Assembly: GCF_900188295.1 (NCBI RefSeq)
Contig: NZ_FZNM01000008.1
Location: 1 to 64,000, forward strand
DNA from: Paracoccus sediminis
Lineage (GTDB): Bacteria; Pseudomonadota; Alphaproteobacteria; Rhodobacterales; Rhodobacteraceae
Reading direction: 5' to 3'
Length of the DNA stretch: 64,000 bases
The notes under the pieces were generated by a model. That model saw only the letters and a list, made by a program, of their open reading frames with translations, was not told the origin of the DNA and searched no databases. A program made the translations under genes and the position numbers. Positions 25,138-34,285 of this stretch are shown here, one piece after another; the stretch's first letter is position 1; each line of letters opens with the position of its first letter.

Positions 25138-27129
25138 TCAGGCGTCCGCGCTGTCCTGGGACGCGGCGACCGGAACCTCGTCCGCCTTCTTGCGGCGGGT
25201 GCGTTTCGGCTTGGGCGCATCCTCGGCCACGGCGTCCGGGGCGGGTTCGACGGCGGCGTCGGACTTGGCGCGCCGCGTCCGCTTGGGCTTTGCGGCCGGT
25301 TCGGCAGCGGGAGCGCCGTCGGTTTCCGGCTCGGCCTTCTTGCGGCGGGTGCGCTTGGGCCTGGGCGCGTCTTCAGCCGCCGGTTCGATGACCGGCTGGT
25401 CAACCGGCGAAACATCGGCAGCCGGTTCCACGGCATCCGGTTGGACCGCCGCGATCTGCGGGGCGGATTCCCCGAGGGCTTCGACGGCGGCCGCTTCGGG
25501 CGATGCGGACTCGGACCGGTCCTCGGCGCGCTTGCGGCGGTTCCGGCTGCGGCGCGGCTTGTCCGCCGAAGCCTCGGCCTTGGCGGGCGAGGCAGCCTCG
25601 ACCGGCTTTTCCGGGATGGCGCCGTTGTCGTTCGCGACCGAGGCCAGCGCCCGCCGCAGTTCCACCAGCATGAATTCGGGAACGTGATCGCCCATGCCGA
25701 CCACAGCGGGGCCGCGATGGTGGTCGTCACGGCCGCCGCGCCGGTCGCGCCCGTGATCCCGGCGATCCTCCCGACGTGCCTCGCGCTTCTCCTCGCGGGC
25801 CGGCTCGCGCCGTTCCTCCGCCGCGGGGGCTTCGCGCTGCGGTTCGGGGGCGCGGTCCTCGCGCGGCTCGCGGCGGTCTTCTTCGCGGCGGCGGCCACGG
25901 CCTTTGTCCCGGCCGGGGCGGCGTTCCTCTCGGCCTGCGTTGCGATCGTTTTCGGACAAGGTGAATCCTTCAGGCAGGGGCGCGCGGGGCAAAGGCTGTT
26001 TCACAAGGTTCTCGATGGCGGCCAGATATTTGTCGTCGGACGGCGTGGCGATGCTGAAGGCGCTGCCCAGACGCCCGGCCCGGCCCGTGCGGCCGATGCG
26101 GTGGACATAATCCTCGGCATGGGACGGCAGGTCATAGTTGAACACATGGCTGACCGCCGGAATGTCCAGGCCCCGCGCCGCCACGTCGGATGCGATCAGG
26201 AATTTCAGCTTTCCCTCCCGGAAACTTTCCAGGGTGCGGGTGCGGTGGCTTTGGTCCAGGTCGCCATGGATCGGCGCCGCGTCATAGCCGTGCTTGGCCA
26301 GCGATTTCGCCAGAATGTCCACGTCGGTCTTGCGGTTGCAGAAGATGATGGCGTTCTTCAGCCCGCCGTTTTCGGTCTCCGGGCCTTCGGCGTCGATCAG
26401 CGCCCGCAGCAGGTCGCGTTTCTGCTTGGCGGCCAGGTCGCGGCGGGTGGGGGCCAGTTCGACCAGCTTCTGGGCGATGGTTTCGCTGGCCGTGGCCTGG
26501 CGCGCGACCTCGATCCGTTCGGGGGCGTGCAGGAAGGTGTCGGTGATCCGCTCGATCTCGGGCGCCATGGTGGCGGAAAAGAACAGGGTCTGCCGGGTGA
26601 ACGGCGTCAACTGGAAGATGCGTTCGATGTCTGGGATGAAGCCCATGTCCAGCATCCGGTCGGCCTCGTCCACCACCATGATCTGCACGCCGGTCAGCAA
26701 CAGCTTGCCGCGTTCGAAATGATCCAGCAGCCGGCCCGGCGTGGCGATCAGCACGTCCACGCCCCGGTCGATCAGCTTGTCCTGTTCGCCAAAGGACACG
26801 CCGCCGATCAGCAGAGCCTTGGTCAGGCGGGTGTGCTGGGCATAGGTGTCGAAGTTTTCGGCCACCTGGGCGGCCAGTTCGCGTGTCGGGCACAGGACCA
26901 GCGACCGCGGCATTCGCGCCCGCGCGCGGCCCCGGCCCAGCAGCGTAATCATCGGCAGCACGAAGCTGGCGGTCTTGCCGGTGCCGGTCTGCGCGATCCC
27001 AAGAACGTCGCGGCCTTCCAGCGCGGGGGGAATGGCACCGGCCTGGATCGGCGTCGGCATCTCGTACCCGGCCGCGGCAATGGCCTTCAACACGCTGGGA
27101 TCAAGCTTCAGATCGGAGAATTTCGTCAT
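25138..27129 (-). CDS. DEAD-box RNA helicase with long repetitive basic C-terminal tail (RhlE-like)
   Basis: 663 residues. The helicase core covers residues 1-380: Q motif with PTPIQAGAIPPAL, AQTGTGKTASF (Walker A), PTRELAAQV, ATPGRLLDHF, VVDEADRMLDMGF (DEAD), FFSATM, IIFCNRKTDVD, SDVAARGLDIP and YVHRIGRTGRAG. The remaining ~280 residues are low-complexity: an R/E/D-rich stretch, a conserved patch GDHVPEFMLVELRRAL, and three near-identical basic repeats of PKRTRR(K/A)K separated by A/P/E-rich linkers. The core matches ribosome-assembly/RNA-remodelling helicases such as RhlE; the tail probably binds RNA. Confidence 0.92.
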   Translation of the reverse strand: MTKFSDLKLDPSVLKAIAAAGYEMPTPIQAGAIPPALEGRDVLGIAQTGTGKTASFVLPMITLLGRGRARARMPRSLVLCPTRELAAQVAENFDTYAQHTRLTKALLIGGVSFGEQDKLIDRGVDVLIATPGRLLDHFERGKLLLTGVQIMVVDEADRMLDMGFIPDIERIFQLTPFTRQTLFFSATMAPEIERITDTFLHAPERIEVARQATASETIAQKLVELAPTRRDLAAKQKRDLLRALIDAEGPETENGGLKNAIIFCNRKTDVDILAKSLAKHGYDAAPIHGDLDQSHRTRTLESFREGKLKFLIASDVAARGLDIPAVSHVFNYDLPSHAEDYVHRIGRTGRAGRLGSAFSIATPSDDKYLAAIENLVKQPLPRAPLPEGFTLSENDRNAGREERRPGRDKGRGRRREEDRREPREDRAPEPQREAPAAEERREPAREEKREARREDRRDHGRDRRGGRDDHHRGPAVVGMGDHVPEFMLVELRRALASVANDNGAIPEKPVEAASPAKAEASADKPRRSRNRRKRAEDRSESASPEAAAVEALGESAPQIAAVQPDAVEPAADVSPVDQPVIEPAAEDAPRPKRTRRKKAEPETDGAPAAEPAAKPKRTRRAKSDAAVEPAPDAVAEDAPKPKRTRRKKADEVPVAASQDSADA

Positions 27130-27295
27130 TCAGGGGCTTTCCAAGGCTGCGGCGCCGGTCATCCGGCGCGATGCGTTCCACCGCCGCGAAGCCCGGATGG
27201 CTGGTGCGGCCTGTCATGGGACGCAGACTCGCACGCCCCTTCAGTCGGTCCGCCGGATGCGGGCCATGCCACGCGTTAGACCAAGCCGACGCTCA

Positions 27296-27311
27296 CGTCA
27301 ATGTTTTGACG
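27296..27311. promoter_or_regulatory. Perfect inverted repeat in divergent helicase/argS spacer
   Basis: CGTCAA-TGTT-TTGACG. Each arm also reads TTGACG, a -35-like hexamer, outward on its strand. It may serve divergent promoters or an operator; no partner -10 at ideal spacing was found. Confidence 0.35.
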
Positions 27312-27361
27312 GGTAAACCTTGCGTAAAAGACAGGTTTCAACAGAGTTTCCGGGCTTTCGG

Positions 27362-27390
27362 TTGACCAGGCCCTGCCCCAGACGCTAACC
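27362..27390 (+). promoter_or_regulatory. Possible argS promoter
   Basis: TTGACC (27362-27367), exactly 17 bp, then CTAACC (27385-27390), followed 26 bp later by the argS ATG with AGGAAAA as ribosome-binding site. The -10 is weak. Confidence 0.4.
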
Positions 27391-27416
27391 GGCAGGGGAC
27401 AGTCAGGAAAACGATC

Positions 27417-29159
27417 ATGAACCTTTTTACCGATCTGCGCGGCGTCGTCCTGGCCGCGCTGGACCAGATGGTGCGGCTGGGCGAATTGCCGCGGGGCCTG
27501 GATTTCGCCAATGTCGCCGTCGAGCCGCCGCGCGATCCGGCGCATGGGGACATGGCGACCAACGCGGCGATGGTGCTGGCCAAGCCCGCCGGGATGAAGC
27601 CGCGCGAGATCGCGGACCGTCTGGCCGCCCGTCTGACCGACCCGCGCATCGCGGCGGCCGAGGTCGCGGGACCGGGGTTTCTGAACCTGCGGCTGTCGCC
27701 TGCCGTCTGGCAGGGCGTTGTCGCCGCCGCCATCCGCGCGGGCGCGGATTTCGGGCAGTCCGACATCGGCGCGGGGCAAAAGGTCAATGTGGAATTCGTC
27801 AGCGCCAACCCCACCGGGCCGATGCACGTGGGCCATGTGCGCGGCGCGGTGTTTGGCGACGCGCTGGCGAACCTGCTGGCCTTTTCAGGCCATGACGTGA
27901 CGCGCGAATACTATATCAACGACGGCGGCGCGCAGGTCGACGTGCTGGCCCGGTCGGCCTATGAACGCTATCGCGAGGCCAACGGGCTGGAGCCGGAAAT
28001 CCGCGAGGGGCTGTATCCCGGCGACTATCTGATCCCGGTGGGCGAGGCGTTGAAGCAGAAATACGGCGACCGCCTGCTGGACCGCCCGGAATCGGACTGG
28101 CTGGCCGAGGTGCGCGATTTCGCGACCCAGGCGATGATGGAGATGATCCGGGGCGATCTGGCCGCGCTGGGCGTGCGTATGGATGTCTATTCCAGCGAAA
28201 AGGCGTTGTATGGCACCGGCCAGATCGAGGCCGCGATCGAACGGCTGCGGTCCTTGGATCTGATCTATCGCGGCGTGCTGGAGCCGCCCAAGGGCAAGCT
28301 GCCCGAGGATTGGGAGGAGCGCGAGCAGTTGTTGTTCCGGTCCACCGCCCATGGCGACGACGTGGACCGGCCGATCCAGAAATCGGACGGGGCCTGGACC
28401 TATTTCGCGCCCGACATCGCCTATCACTGGGACAAGATCGACCGGGGCTTCGACCAGTTGATCGACGTGTTCGGCGCCGATCACGGCGGTTACGTCAAGC
28501 GCATGAACGCCGCCGTTGCGGCCCTGTCCAACGGCCGGGTGCCGCTGGACATCAAGCTGATCCAGTTGGTCAAGCTATTCAGGAACGGCGAGCCGTTCAA
28601 GATGTCCAAGCGCGCGGGCACCTTCGTCACGCTGCGCGACGTGGTCGAGGAGGCGGGCGCCGACGTGACCCGTTTCATCATGCTGACGCGCAAGAACGAT
28701 GCGCCGTTGGATTTCGACTTTGCCAAGGTGCTGGAACAATCCAGGGACAACCCGGTCTGGTATGTCCAATACGCCAGCGCGCGGGTGCATTCCGTGCTGC
28801 GCCGGGCAGGTGATTCGGGGATCGATGTGGGTGATTCGGTTTTGGCCGCCGCCGATCTGACCCGCCTTTTCCATCCCGCCGAACTGGAACTTGCGCGGAA
28901 GGTCGCCGAATGGCCGCGACTGGTCGAACACGCGGCACGGGCGCATGAACCGCATCGAATCGCGTTTTTCCTGTATGAAATCGCGTCCGACCTGCATTCG
29001 TTGTGGAATCGGGGCAATGACGACCTGTCGCTGCGGTTCGTGCAGGATGGTGATCCGGCCACGTCCCAAGCAAAAATTGCGCTGGTGCGTGCAGTTGGCG
29101 TTGTTATTTCAAGCGGCCTCGCTATCCTTGGGGTCACGCCGGTCAAGGAAATGCGCTGA
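27417..29159 (+). CDS. argS: Arginyl-tRNA synthetase
   Basis: 580 residues, normal length. N-terminal additional domain, then the class I core: the HIGH-type motif is [20 protein letters not shown], followed by NDGGAQVD, and the KMSKS motif is [13 protein letters not shown]. The C-terminal DALR anticodon-binding helices are complete. AGGAAAA lies before the ATG. It leads a plus-strand run argS-SPOR-nagZ-scpA-scpB that is conserved in Rhodobacteraceae. Confidence 0.97.
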   Translation: MNLFTDLRGVVLAALDQMVRLGELPRGLDFANVAVEPPRDPAHGDMATNAAMVLAKPAGMKPREIADRLAARLTDPRIAAAEVAGPGFLNLRLSPAVWQGVVAAAIRAGADFGQSDIGAGQKVNVEFVSANPTGPMHVGHVRGAVFGDALANLLAFSGHDVTREYYINDGGAQVDVLARSAYERYREANGLEPEIREGLYPGDYLIPVGEALKQKYGDRLLDRPESDWLAEVRDFATQAMMEMIRGDLAALGVRMDVYSSEKALYGTGQIEAAIERLRSLDLIYRGVLEPPKGKLPEDWEEREQLLFRSTAHGDDVDRPIQKSDGAWTYFAPDIAYHWDKIDRGFDQLIDVFGADHGGYVKRMNAAVAALSNGRVPLDIKLIQLVKLFRNGEPFKMSKRAGTFVTLRDVVEEAGADVTRFIMLTRKNDAPLDFDFAKVLEQSRDNPVWYVQYASARVHSVLRRAGDSGIDVGDSVLAAADLTRLFHPAELELARKVAEWPRLVEHAARAHEPHRIAFFLYEIASDLHSLWNRGNDDLSLRFVQDGDPATSQAKIALVRAVGVVISSGLAILGVTPVKEMR

Positions 29160-29232
29160 TCTCACAAAGCGCCCCAGCCGGATGGAACGGGCAGTCAAGT
29201 TCAAGCCGGGTCAACCGGCAGGCAGGCAGGCT

Positions 29233-30366
29233 ATGGCAGTGATGGATTTCCGCGAAGGCGGCTATGTGTTCTCGCGTCACAAGGTGAAGCGCGAATTTTC
29301 CTATGACGGGGGCTGGGACGACCGGCAGCAGGGCGGCAGCGCCGGTCCTGCCGATGCCCAGGGCAACGACAGCCTGACCACGCGTTTCGCGCGGCTGACG
29401 CATTATCTGGGCGCGGTCGCATCCGTTGCGCTGATGGTGGGGCTGATGGTCTGGGGCTGGCAGCTGGTGTCGCGCGACGTGTCGGGCGTGCCGGTGATCC
29501 GGGCCATTGCCGGGGATGCCCGCACCACGCCATCCGAACCGGGCGGGGAACTGACGAACTATACCGGCTATGCGGTGAACACCGTCGCCGAAGGCGTGGA
29601 ACAACAGCCGACCCAGCAGGTCGCCATCGCTCCTGCCCCGGTCGGCCTGTCGGACGAGGATGTGGCCATGGGCCAGCTTGGCGCGACCGCCCGCGATCCC
29701 GCCGTCACGTCCGAGGTTCCGCTGAGCTTTGCGGGCGATCCCATCATACCCCTGTCCGACAGCGAGGCCCGCGCGCAGGCCGAGGCCGAGGCGCAGCGTC
29801 TGGCCATGGCCGACAGCGCCGTCCAGGACGCCACGATCATCGACATCCCCGCCACCGAAGGCCCCGTGAACGAGGCGCTGACGGACGAGAACGGCGTACC
29901 CGCCCAGGCCGCCGCCATCGCCGAAGCCCTGGTCCAGGCCCAGGCCGAGGCCAATCCGGGCGTGCTGACCGCCTCGACCCGGCCCGCGCCGCGTCCGCGC
30001 AGCACCCGTGTCGCGTCGGCGGGAACCACCGCCACCGACGCCCGCCCGGTCCCCCCCGAGGAGCGCCCGGCCGAAGCCCCCGCCGCCCGTCCCGACGCCT
30101 CGCCCGTCGCCGCCGTGTCGCAGGCCAGCGGCCCGCAAGTCCAGCTTGGCGCCTTTGACAGCGATTCCATCGCGGCCAGCGAATGGAACCGGCTGATGAA
30201 CAAGCATGTCGTCTTTGCCGGCAAGCAGCAGGTGATCCAGCAGCACCAGTCCAATGGCCGGACCTTCTGGCGGCTGCGCGTTGCGGGTTTCGGGTCGCTG
30301 TCCGAAGCGCGCCAGTTCTGCGCGGCGCTGAAATCGGCGGGCACGGACTGCCTTGCCCTGAACTGA
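29233..30366 (+). CDS. SPOR-domain envelope protein
   Basis: 377 residues from the ATG at 29233, which follows the purine-rich GGCAGGCAGGC; an ATG at 29182 is a possible alternative. A short cytoplasmic N-terminus is followed by one membrane helix (GAVASVALMVGLMVWGW, about residues 60-80), a long A/P/E/Q-rich periplasmic linker, and a SPOR domain at the C-terminus (VQLGAFDSDSIAASEWNRLM ... FWRLRVAGFGSLSEARQFC). SPOR domains bind denuded septal peptidoglycan, so a division-site role is likely. Its stop overlaps the start of nagZ, linking it to peptidoglycan turnover. Confidence 0.9.
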   Translation: MAVMDFREGGYVFSRHKVKREFSYDGGWDDRQQGGSAGPADAQGNDSLTTRFARLTHYLGAVASVALMVGLMVWGWQLVSRDVSGVPVIRAIAGDARTTPSEPGGELTNYTGYAVNTVAEGVEQQPTQQVAIAPAPVGLSDEDVAMGQLGATARDPAVTSEVPLSFAGDPIIPLSDSEARAQAEAEAQRLAMADSAVQDATIIDIPATEGPVNEALTDENGVPAQAAAIAEALVQAQAEANPGVLTASTRPAPRPRSTRVASAGTTATDARPVPPEERPAEAPAARPDASPVAAVSQASGPQVQLGAFDSDSIAASEWNRLMNKHVVFAGKQQVIQQHQSNGRTFWRLRVAGFGSLSEARQFCAALKSAGTDCLALN

Positions 30367-31355
30367 TGGGTGCAAGCGCTACCATCCTGGGCGGCATCGC
30401 CGGAATGGACCTGACGGCGGCCGAGCGGGATTTCTTTCGCGCGGCCGATCCCTGGGGCTTCATCTTGTTCGGGCGCAATGTGGGCAGCCCCGACCAGCTG
30501 CGCCGCCTGACCGGCGACCTGCGCGATGCCGTGGGCCGCGATGCGGTCGTCACCGTCGACCAGGAAGGCGGCCGGGTGCAGCGCCTGCGCGCCCCGCATT
30601 GGACCGATTGGCCCGCGCCCCTGGATCAGGCCGCCGCCGGGCCGCGCGCGATGTGGCTGCGCTATCACCTGATCGGGCGGGAACTGCGCGCGGTGGGCAT
30701 CGACAGCAATTGCGCGCCCACGCTGGACGTGGCGCAGGCCGATACTCATCCCTTCCTGCGCAACCGCTGCCTGGGTGCCGATCCCGGAACGGTCGCCATG
30801 CTGGGCCGCGCCGCCGCCGACGGGATGCTGGCGGCGGGCGTGCTGCCGGTGATGAAGCACATGCCCGGCCACGGCCGGGCCATCGCTGACAGCCACCACG
30901 GCCTGCCGACCGTCGCCGCCGCGCCCGAGGAACTGGAGGCGATCGACTTTGCCCCCTTTCGCGCGCTGAACGACCTGCCGATGGGCATGACCGCGCATAT
31001 CCGCTTTACCGCGCTGGACGACGCGCCAGCAACGGCATCGACCCGGATGATCGGCCTGATTCGCGACCAGATCGGCTTTGACGGGCTGCTGATGACCGAC
31101 GACATCACCATGAACGCCCTGTCGGGGACCGAGGCCGAACGCACCCGCGCCTCCATCGCCGCGGGCTGCGATCTGGTCCTGCATTGCAACGGCACGATCG
31201 CCGGCATGGAGCCCGTGGTCGCCGCCGCCGGTGATCTGTCGTTCACGGCGCAGCGTCGCGCCGACGCCGCCCTGGCGCAGCGTCGCGCGCCCCTGGATCA
31301 CGACCCCGCCGCCCTGATGGCCGAATGGCGTGGCCTGACCGCGGCCCTGGCCTGA
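30366..31355 (+). CDS. nagZ: Beta-N-acetylhexosaminidase NagZ
   Basis: 329 residues, start ATG overlapping the SPOR gene stop. Glycoside hydrolase family 3: VTVDQEGGRVQRL, the general KHMPGHGRAIADSHHG loop carrying the Asp-His catalytic pair, and the nucleophile Asp in LLMTDDITMNALSG. NagZ removes GlcNAc from muropeptides in the cytoplasm during peptidoglycan recycling. No signal peptide is present, as expected. Confidence 0.95.
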   Translation: MGASATILGGIAGMDLTAAERDFFRAADPWGFILFGRNVGSPDQLRRLTGDLRDAVGRDAVVTVDQEGGRVQRLRAPHWTDWPAPLDQAAAGPRAMWLRYHLIGRELRAVGIDSNCAPTLDVAQADTHPFLRNRCLGADPGTVAMLGRAAADGMLAAGVLPVMKHMPGHGRAIADSHHGLPTVAAAPEELEAIDFAPFRALNDLPMGMTAHIRFTALDDAPATASTRMIGLIRDQIGFDGLLMTDDITMNALSGTEAERTRASIAAGCDLVLHCNGTIAGMEPVVAAAGDLSFTAQRRADAALAQRRAPLDHDPAALMAEWRGLTAALA

Positions 31356-31419
31356 CCGGCCGCTTGACAGGATCGTTCCGTCGGCGGACGTTGCCACCCT
31401 GCCTGGATACGATGCGCCC

Positions 31420-32241
31420 GTGACCCGATCCCCGACCGACAGCCCCCATCCTTGCCGCACGCCGCCTGACGGGGATATCGCGCGGCGCCGGGCCGACGAG
31501 GCGTTGATCGTCGAACTGGAGGGTTATGAAGGCCCGCTGGATCTGCTGCTGACGCTGGCGCGGACGCAGAAGGTGGATCTGATGCGGATCTCGGTTCTGC
31601 AACTGGCCGAACAGTACCTGTCCTTCGTGGAACAGGTGCGCGCCCTGCGGATCGAACTGGCCGCGGATTACCTGGTGATGGCCGCCTGGCTGGCCTTCCT
31701 GAAATCCCGCCTGCTTCTGCCCCCCGACCCCGAATCCGACGAGCCGTCGGCCGAGGACATGGCCGCGCATCTGGCATTCCAGCTGGAACGGCTGGCGGCC
31801 ATGCGGCAGGCGGCGGGGCAACTGATGGCGCGCGACCGCCTGGGAATCGGCCGGTTCGCGCGCGGCAGGCCGGAAACGGTGGCGCGCAGGCGGCGGACCG
31901 AATGGCAGGCGGGACTGATCGACCTGATGCGCGCCTATGCCCGGCTGAAGACGCGCGACGAATTCCGCCCTTATGCCTTCGACCGCCATGACGTGTTCAC
32001 GATGGAACAGGCGTTGGACCGGCTGCGGCGCCTGATCGGCTTTGCGGGCGACTGGACCGATCTGGCCGATGTCCTGCCGGACGGCTGGGTCGAACAGGGC
32101 GCCCGGCGCCGGTCGGCCACGGCCGCGACATTCGCGGCGTCGCTTGAGCTTGCGCGTCAGGGCCGGATCGAGATACGGCAAGCCGATGCCTTTGCCCCGA
32201 TCCGCTTTCGCAGCAAGCCCGACCTGACCGATCCGCCATGA
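31420..32241 (+). CDS. scpA: Segregation and condensation protein A
   Basis: 273 residues from a GTG at 31420. The kleisin subunit of the SMC-ScpAB condensin. The N-terminal SMC-contact region contains LEGYEGPLDLLLTLARTQKV and VDLMRISVLQLAEQYLSFVE; the middle binds ScpB; the C-terminal winged helix holds FAASLELARQGRIEIRQAD. Its stop overlaps the scpB start by four bases (ATGA). Confidence 0.95.
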   Translation: MTRSPTDSPHPCRTPPDGDIARRRADEALIVELEGYEGPLDLLLTLARTQKVDLMRISVLQLAEQYLSFVEQVRALRIELAADYLVMAAWLAFLKSRLLLPPDPESDEPSAEDMAAHLAFQLERLAAMRQAAGQLMARDRLGIGRFARGRPETVARRRRTEWQAGLIDLMRAYARLKTRDEFRPYAFDRHDVFTMEQALDRLRRLIGFAGDWTDLADVLPDGWVEQGARRRSATAATFAASLELARQGRIEIRQADAFAPIRFRSKPDLTDPP

Positions 32242-32912
32242 CCCGTCCCGCCATGACCCGTCCCGCCGCCGAAACAGACGATCCGACGCCATCCCTTGCG
32301 CAGCAGGAACGGATGGTCGAGGCGATCCTGTTCGCCTCGGACCGGCCGATGGCCCTGCGGGAACTGGCTGATCGCCTGCCCGCAGGCTGCGACCCGGCAC
32401 AGGCCCTGGACGGATTGCGCCAGACCTATGCCGGGCGGGGGGTGGCGCTGGAACGGATCGGCGAAGGATATGCCTTTCGCACCGCATCTGATCTGTCCTT
32501 CCTGATGCAGGCCGAAACGGTGGAACAGCGCCGCCTGTCGCGTGCCGCCGTCGAGACACTGGCGATCATCGCCTATCACCAGCCCGTCACCCGCGCCGAG
32601 ATCGAGGAAATCCGCGGCGTCGCCGTCAGCCGCGGCACCCTGGACCAGCTGATCGAAATGGAATGGGTGCGTATCGGCCGCCGCCGGATGACCCCCGGCC
32701 GCCCGGCCACCTTTGTGGTAACGGAAGCCTTTCTGGATCATTTCGGCCTGGAATCGGCGCGCGATCTGCCCGGCCTGGCCGAATTGCGCGCGGCAGGGCT
32801 GCTGGAATCGCGCCCGCCGTCACCGGCGGCGCATGCCCCCCTTGCCTTGGGCGACGAGGATGACGATATGGCTGCCGCAGAACCCGCCCATCCGGCGTTC
32901 AAGGACGACTGA
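32238..32912 (+). CDS. scpB: Segregation and condensation protein B
   Basis: 224 residues. Two winged-helix domains: the first near MVEAILFASDRPMALRELAD, the second with LAIIAYHQPVTRAEIEEIRG and the wing WVRIGRRRMTPGRPATFVVT. The C-terminal tail is acidic and variable. It works with ScpA and SMC in chromosome condensation. The N-terminus repeats MTRPA twice; the second Met is also a possible start. Confidence 0.95.
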   Translation: MTRPAMTRPAAETDDPTPSLAQQERMVEAILFASDRPMALRELADRLPAGCDPAQALDGLRQTYAGRGVALERIGEGYAFRTASDLSFLMQAETVEQRRLSRAAVETLAIIAYHQPVTRAEIEEIRGVAVSRGTLDQLIEMEWVRIGRRRMTPGRPATFVVTEAFLDHFGLESARDLPGLAELRAAGLLESRPPSPAAHAPLALGDEDDDMAAAEPAHPAFKDD

Positions 32913-32915
32913 CCC

Positions 32916-33119
32916 ATGAACCTGAGCAAGATCCTTTCCGCCCTGACTCGTCTGGTCATGCGCCGCGCCGTGACGCGGGGCATCAGCAAGGGCATCGACC
33001 GGATCGCCAAGTCCGGCACAAAGCCCGCCCCCGTGTCGGCCAAACAGGCCAAGGACATGCGCGCGGCGGTCAAGCGCGCCCGCCAGGCCGCCCGGCTGAC
33101 CCGGCGCATCGGGCGCTGA
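32916..33119 (+). CDS. Small basic hypothetical protein
   Basis: 67 residues, start 4 bp after the scpB stop, so almost certainly in the same transcript. It is strongly basic, with Lys/Arg about one residue in four and a C-terminal helix RAAVKRARQAARLTRRIGR. It has no transmembrane segment and no known domain. The location behind scpAB suggests, but does not show, a nucleic-acid or condensin-related role. Confidence 0.7.
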   Translation: MNLSKILSALTRLVMRRAVTRGISKGIDRIAKSGTKPAPVSAKQAKDMRAAVKRARQAARLTRRIGR

Positions 33120-33158
33120 CGCATGGCCTTTGACGCGCGCCCGCGCTAGGGCTGCGCG

Positions 33159-34259
33159 ATGGATGACCGATTCGCGATTTTCCTGGTGGCGACGCCGGGC
33201 CTGGAGGCGCCGCTGGCGGCCGAGGCCGCGGCCCTGGGCTGGCAGCCGGTCGTGCAGCCGGGCGGGGTGACGATCACCGGCGGCTGGCCCGATGTCTGGC
33301 GCGCGAACCTGTGGCTGCGCGGCGCGACGCGGGTGCTGGCGCGCGTGGGCCAGTTCCGCGCGCTGCATCTGGCGCAACTGGACAAGCGGGCGCGCCGGTT
33401 TCCCTGGTCCGAGGTGCTGCGCCCGGACGTTCCGGTCCGCGTGGAAACCACCTGCAAGGCCAGCCGCATCTATCACGCGGGCGCCGCCACCCAACGGATC
33501 GAACGGGCCATCGCCGAGGAGCTGGGCGCGCCCCTGGCCGCCGATGCGGCCCTGGTCGTGAAGGTGCGGATCGAGGACGATCTGGTCACGATCAGCCTGG
33601 ATACGACCGGGGAATCCCTGCACAAGCGCGGCCACAAGGAAGCCGTTGCCAAGGCGCCGATGCGCGAAACCATGGCCGCGATGTTCCTGCGGGAAATGGG
33701 GTTCGACGGCAGCCAGCCGGTTCTGGACCCGATGTGCGGTTCGGGCACGTTCGTCATCGAGGCGGCCGAAATCGCAGCGGGCCTGGCCCCCGGCCGCAGC
33801 CGCAGTTTCGGGTTCCAGCAGCTTGCCGGATACGATCCCGTGGCCTGGGATGCCATGCGTGCATCCGTCACGCCGCGCCCGGCACCGGCGCAATTCATGG
33901 GCAGCGATCGGGACGCGGGCGCTGTGCGCATGGCCCAGGCGAACGCCGATCGCGCAGGCGTCGGGGCGCTGACCCGGTTCGAATGCCGTGCCATCGGCGA
34001 TCTGCAACGCCCCGACGGACCGCCCGGCATCGCCATCGTGAACCCGCCCTATGGCGCGCGGATCGGCAACAAGGGGCCGTTGTTCGCCCTGCACGCCGCC
34101 ATGGGCGCCGTGTTTCGAGAACGATTTCACGGCTGGCGCGTCGGAATCGTGACCAGCGAAGGGGCATTGGCCAAGGCCACCGGATTGCCGCTGGAATCCG
34201 GGCCGATCGTGGCGCATGGCGGGTTGAAGGTGCGGCTGTGGCGGACAGGGCCGTTGTAG
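33159..34259 (+). CDS. THUMP-domain class I SAM-dependent RNA methyltransferase
   Basis: 366 residues. The N-terminal ferredoxin-like/THUMP part covers roughly residues 1-155. The UPF0020 methyltransferase domain follows: LDPMCGSGTFVIEAAEIAAG (SAM motif I, near residue 190) and the catalytic IVNPPYGARIG (N-P-P-Y). This matches the RlmL N-terminal half/YpsC group that makes m2G in 23S rRNA. Unlike E. coli RlmL it lacks the fused RlmK domain. The exact target nucleotide is not deducible. Confidence 0.9.
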   Translation: MDDRFAIFLVATPGLEAPLAAEAAALGWQPVVQPGGVTITGGWPDVWRANLWLRGATRVLARVGQFRALHLAQLDKRARRFPWSEVLRPDVPVRVETTCKASRIYHAGAATQRIERAIAEELGAPLAADAALVVKVRIEDDLVTISLDTTGESLHKRGHKEAVAKAPMRETMAAMFLREMGFDGSQPVLDPMCGSGTFVIEAAEIAAGLAPGRSRSFGFQQLAGYDPVAWDAMRASVTPRPAPAQFMGSDRDAGAVRMAQANADRAGVGALTRFECRAIGDLQRPDGPPGIAIVNPPYGARIGNKGPLFALHAAMGAVFRERFHGWRVGIVTSEGALAKATGLPLESGPIVAHGGLKVRLWRTGPL

Positions 34260-34285
34260 CCGGACCGACGCGGGCCAGGATGGCC

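Noticed and set aside
25138..25600. Tandem units in the helicase tail as a CRISPR or intergenic repeat
   Set aside because: They are in frame, encode PKRTRR repeats and vary at third positions; no spacer structure.
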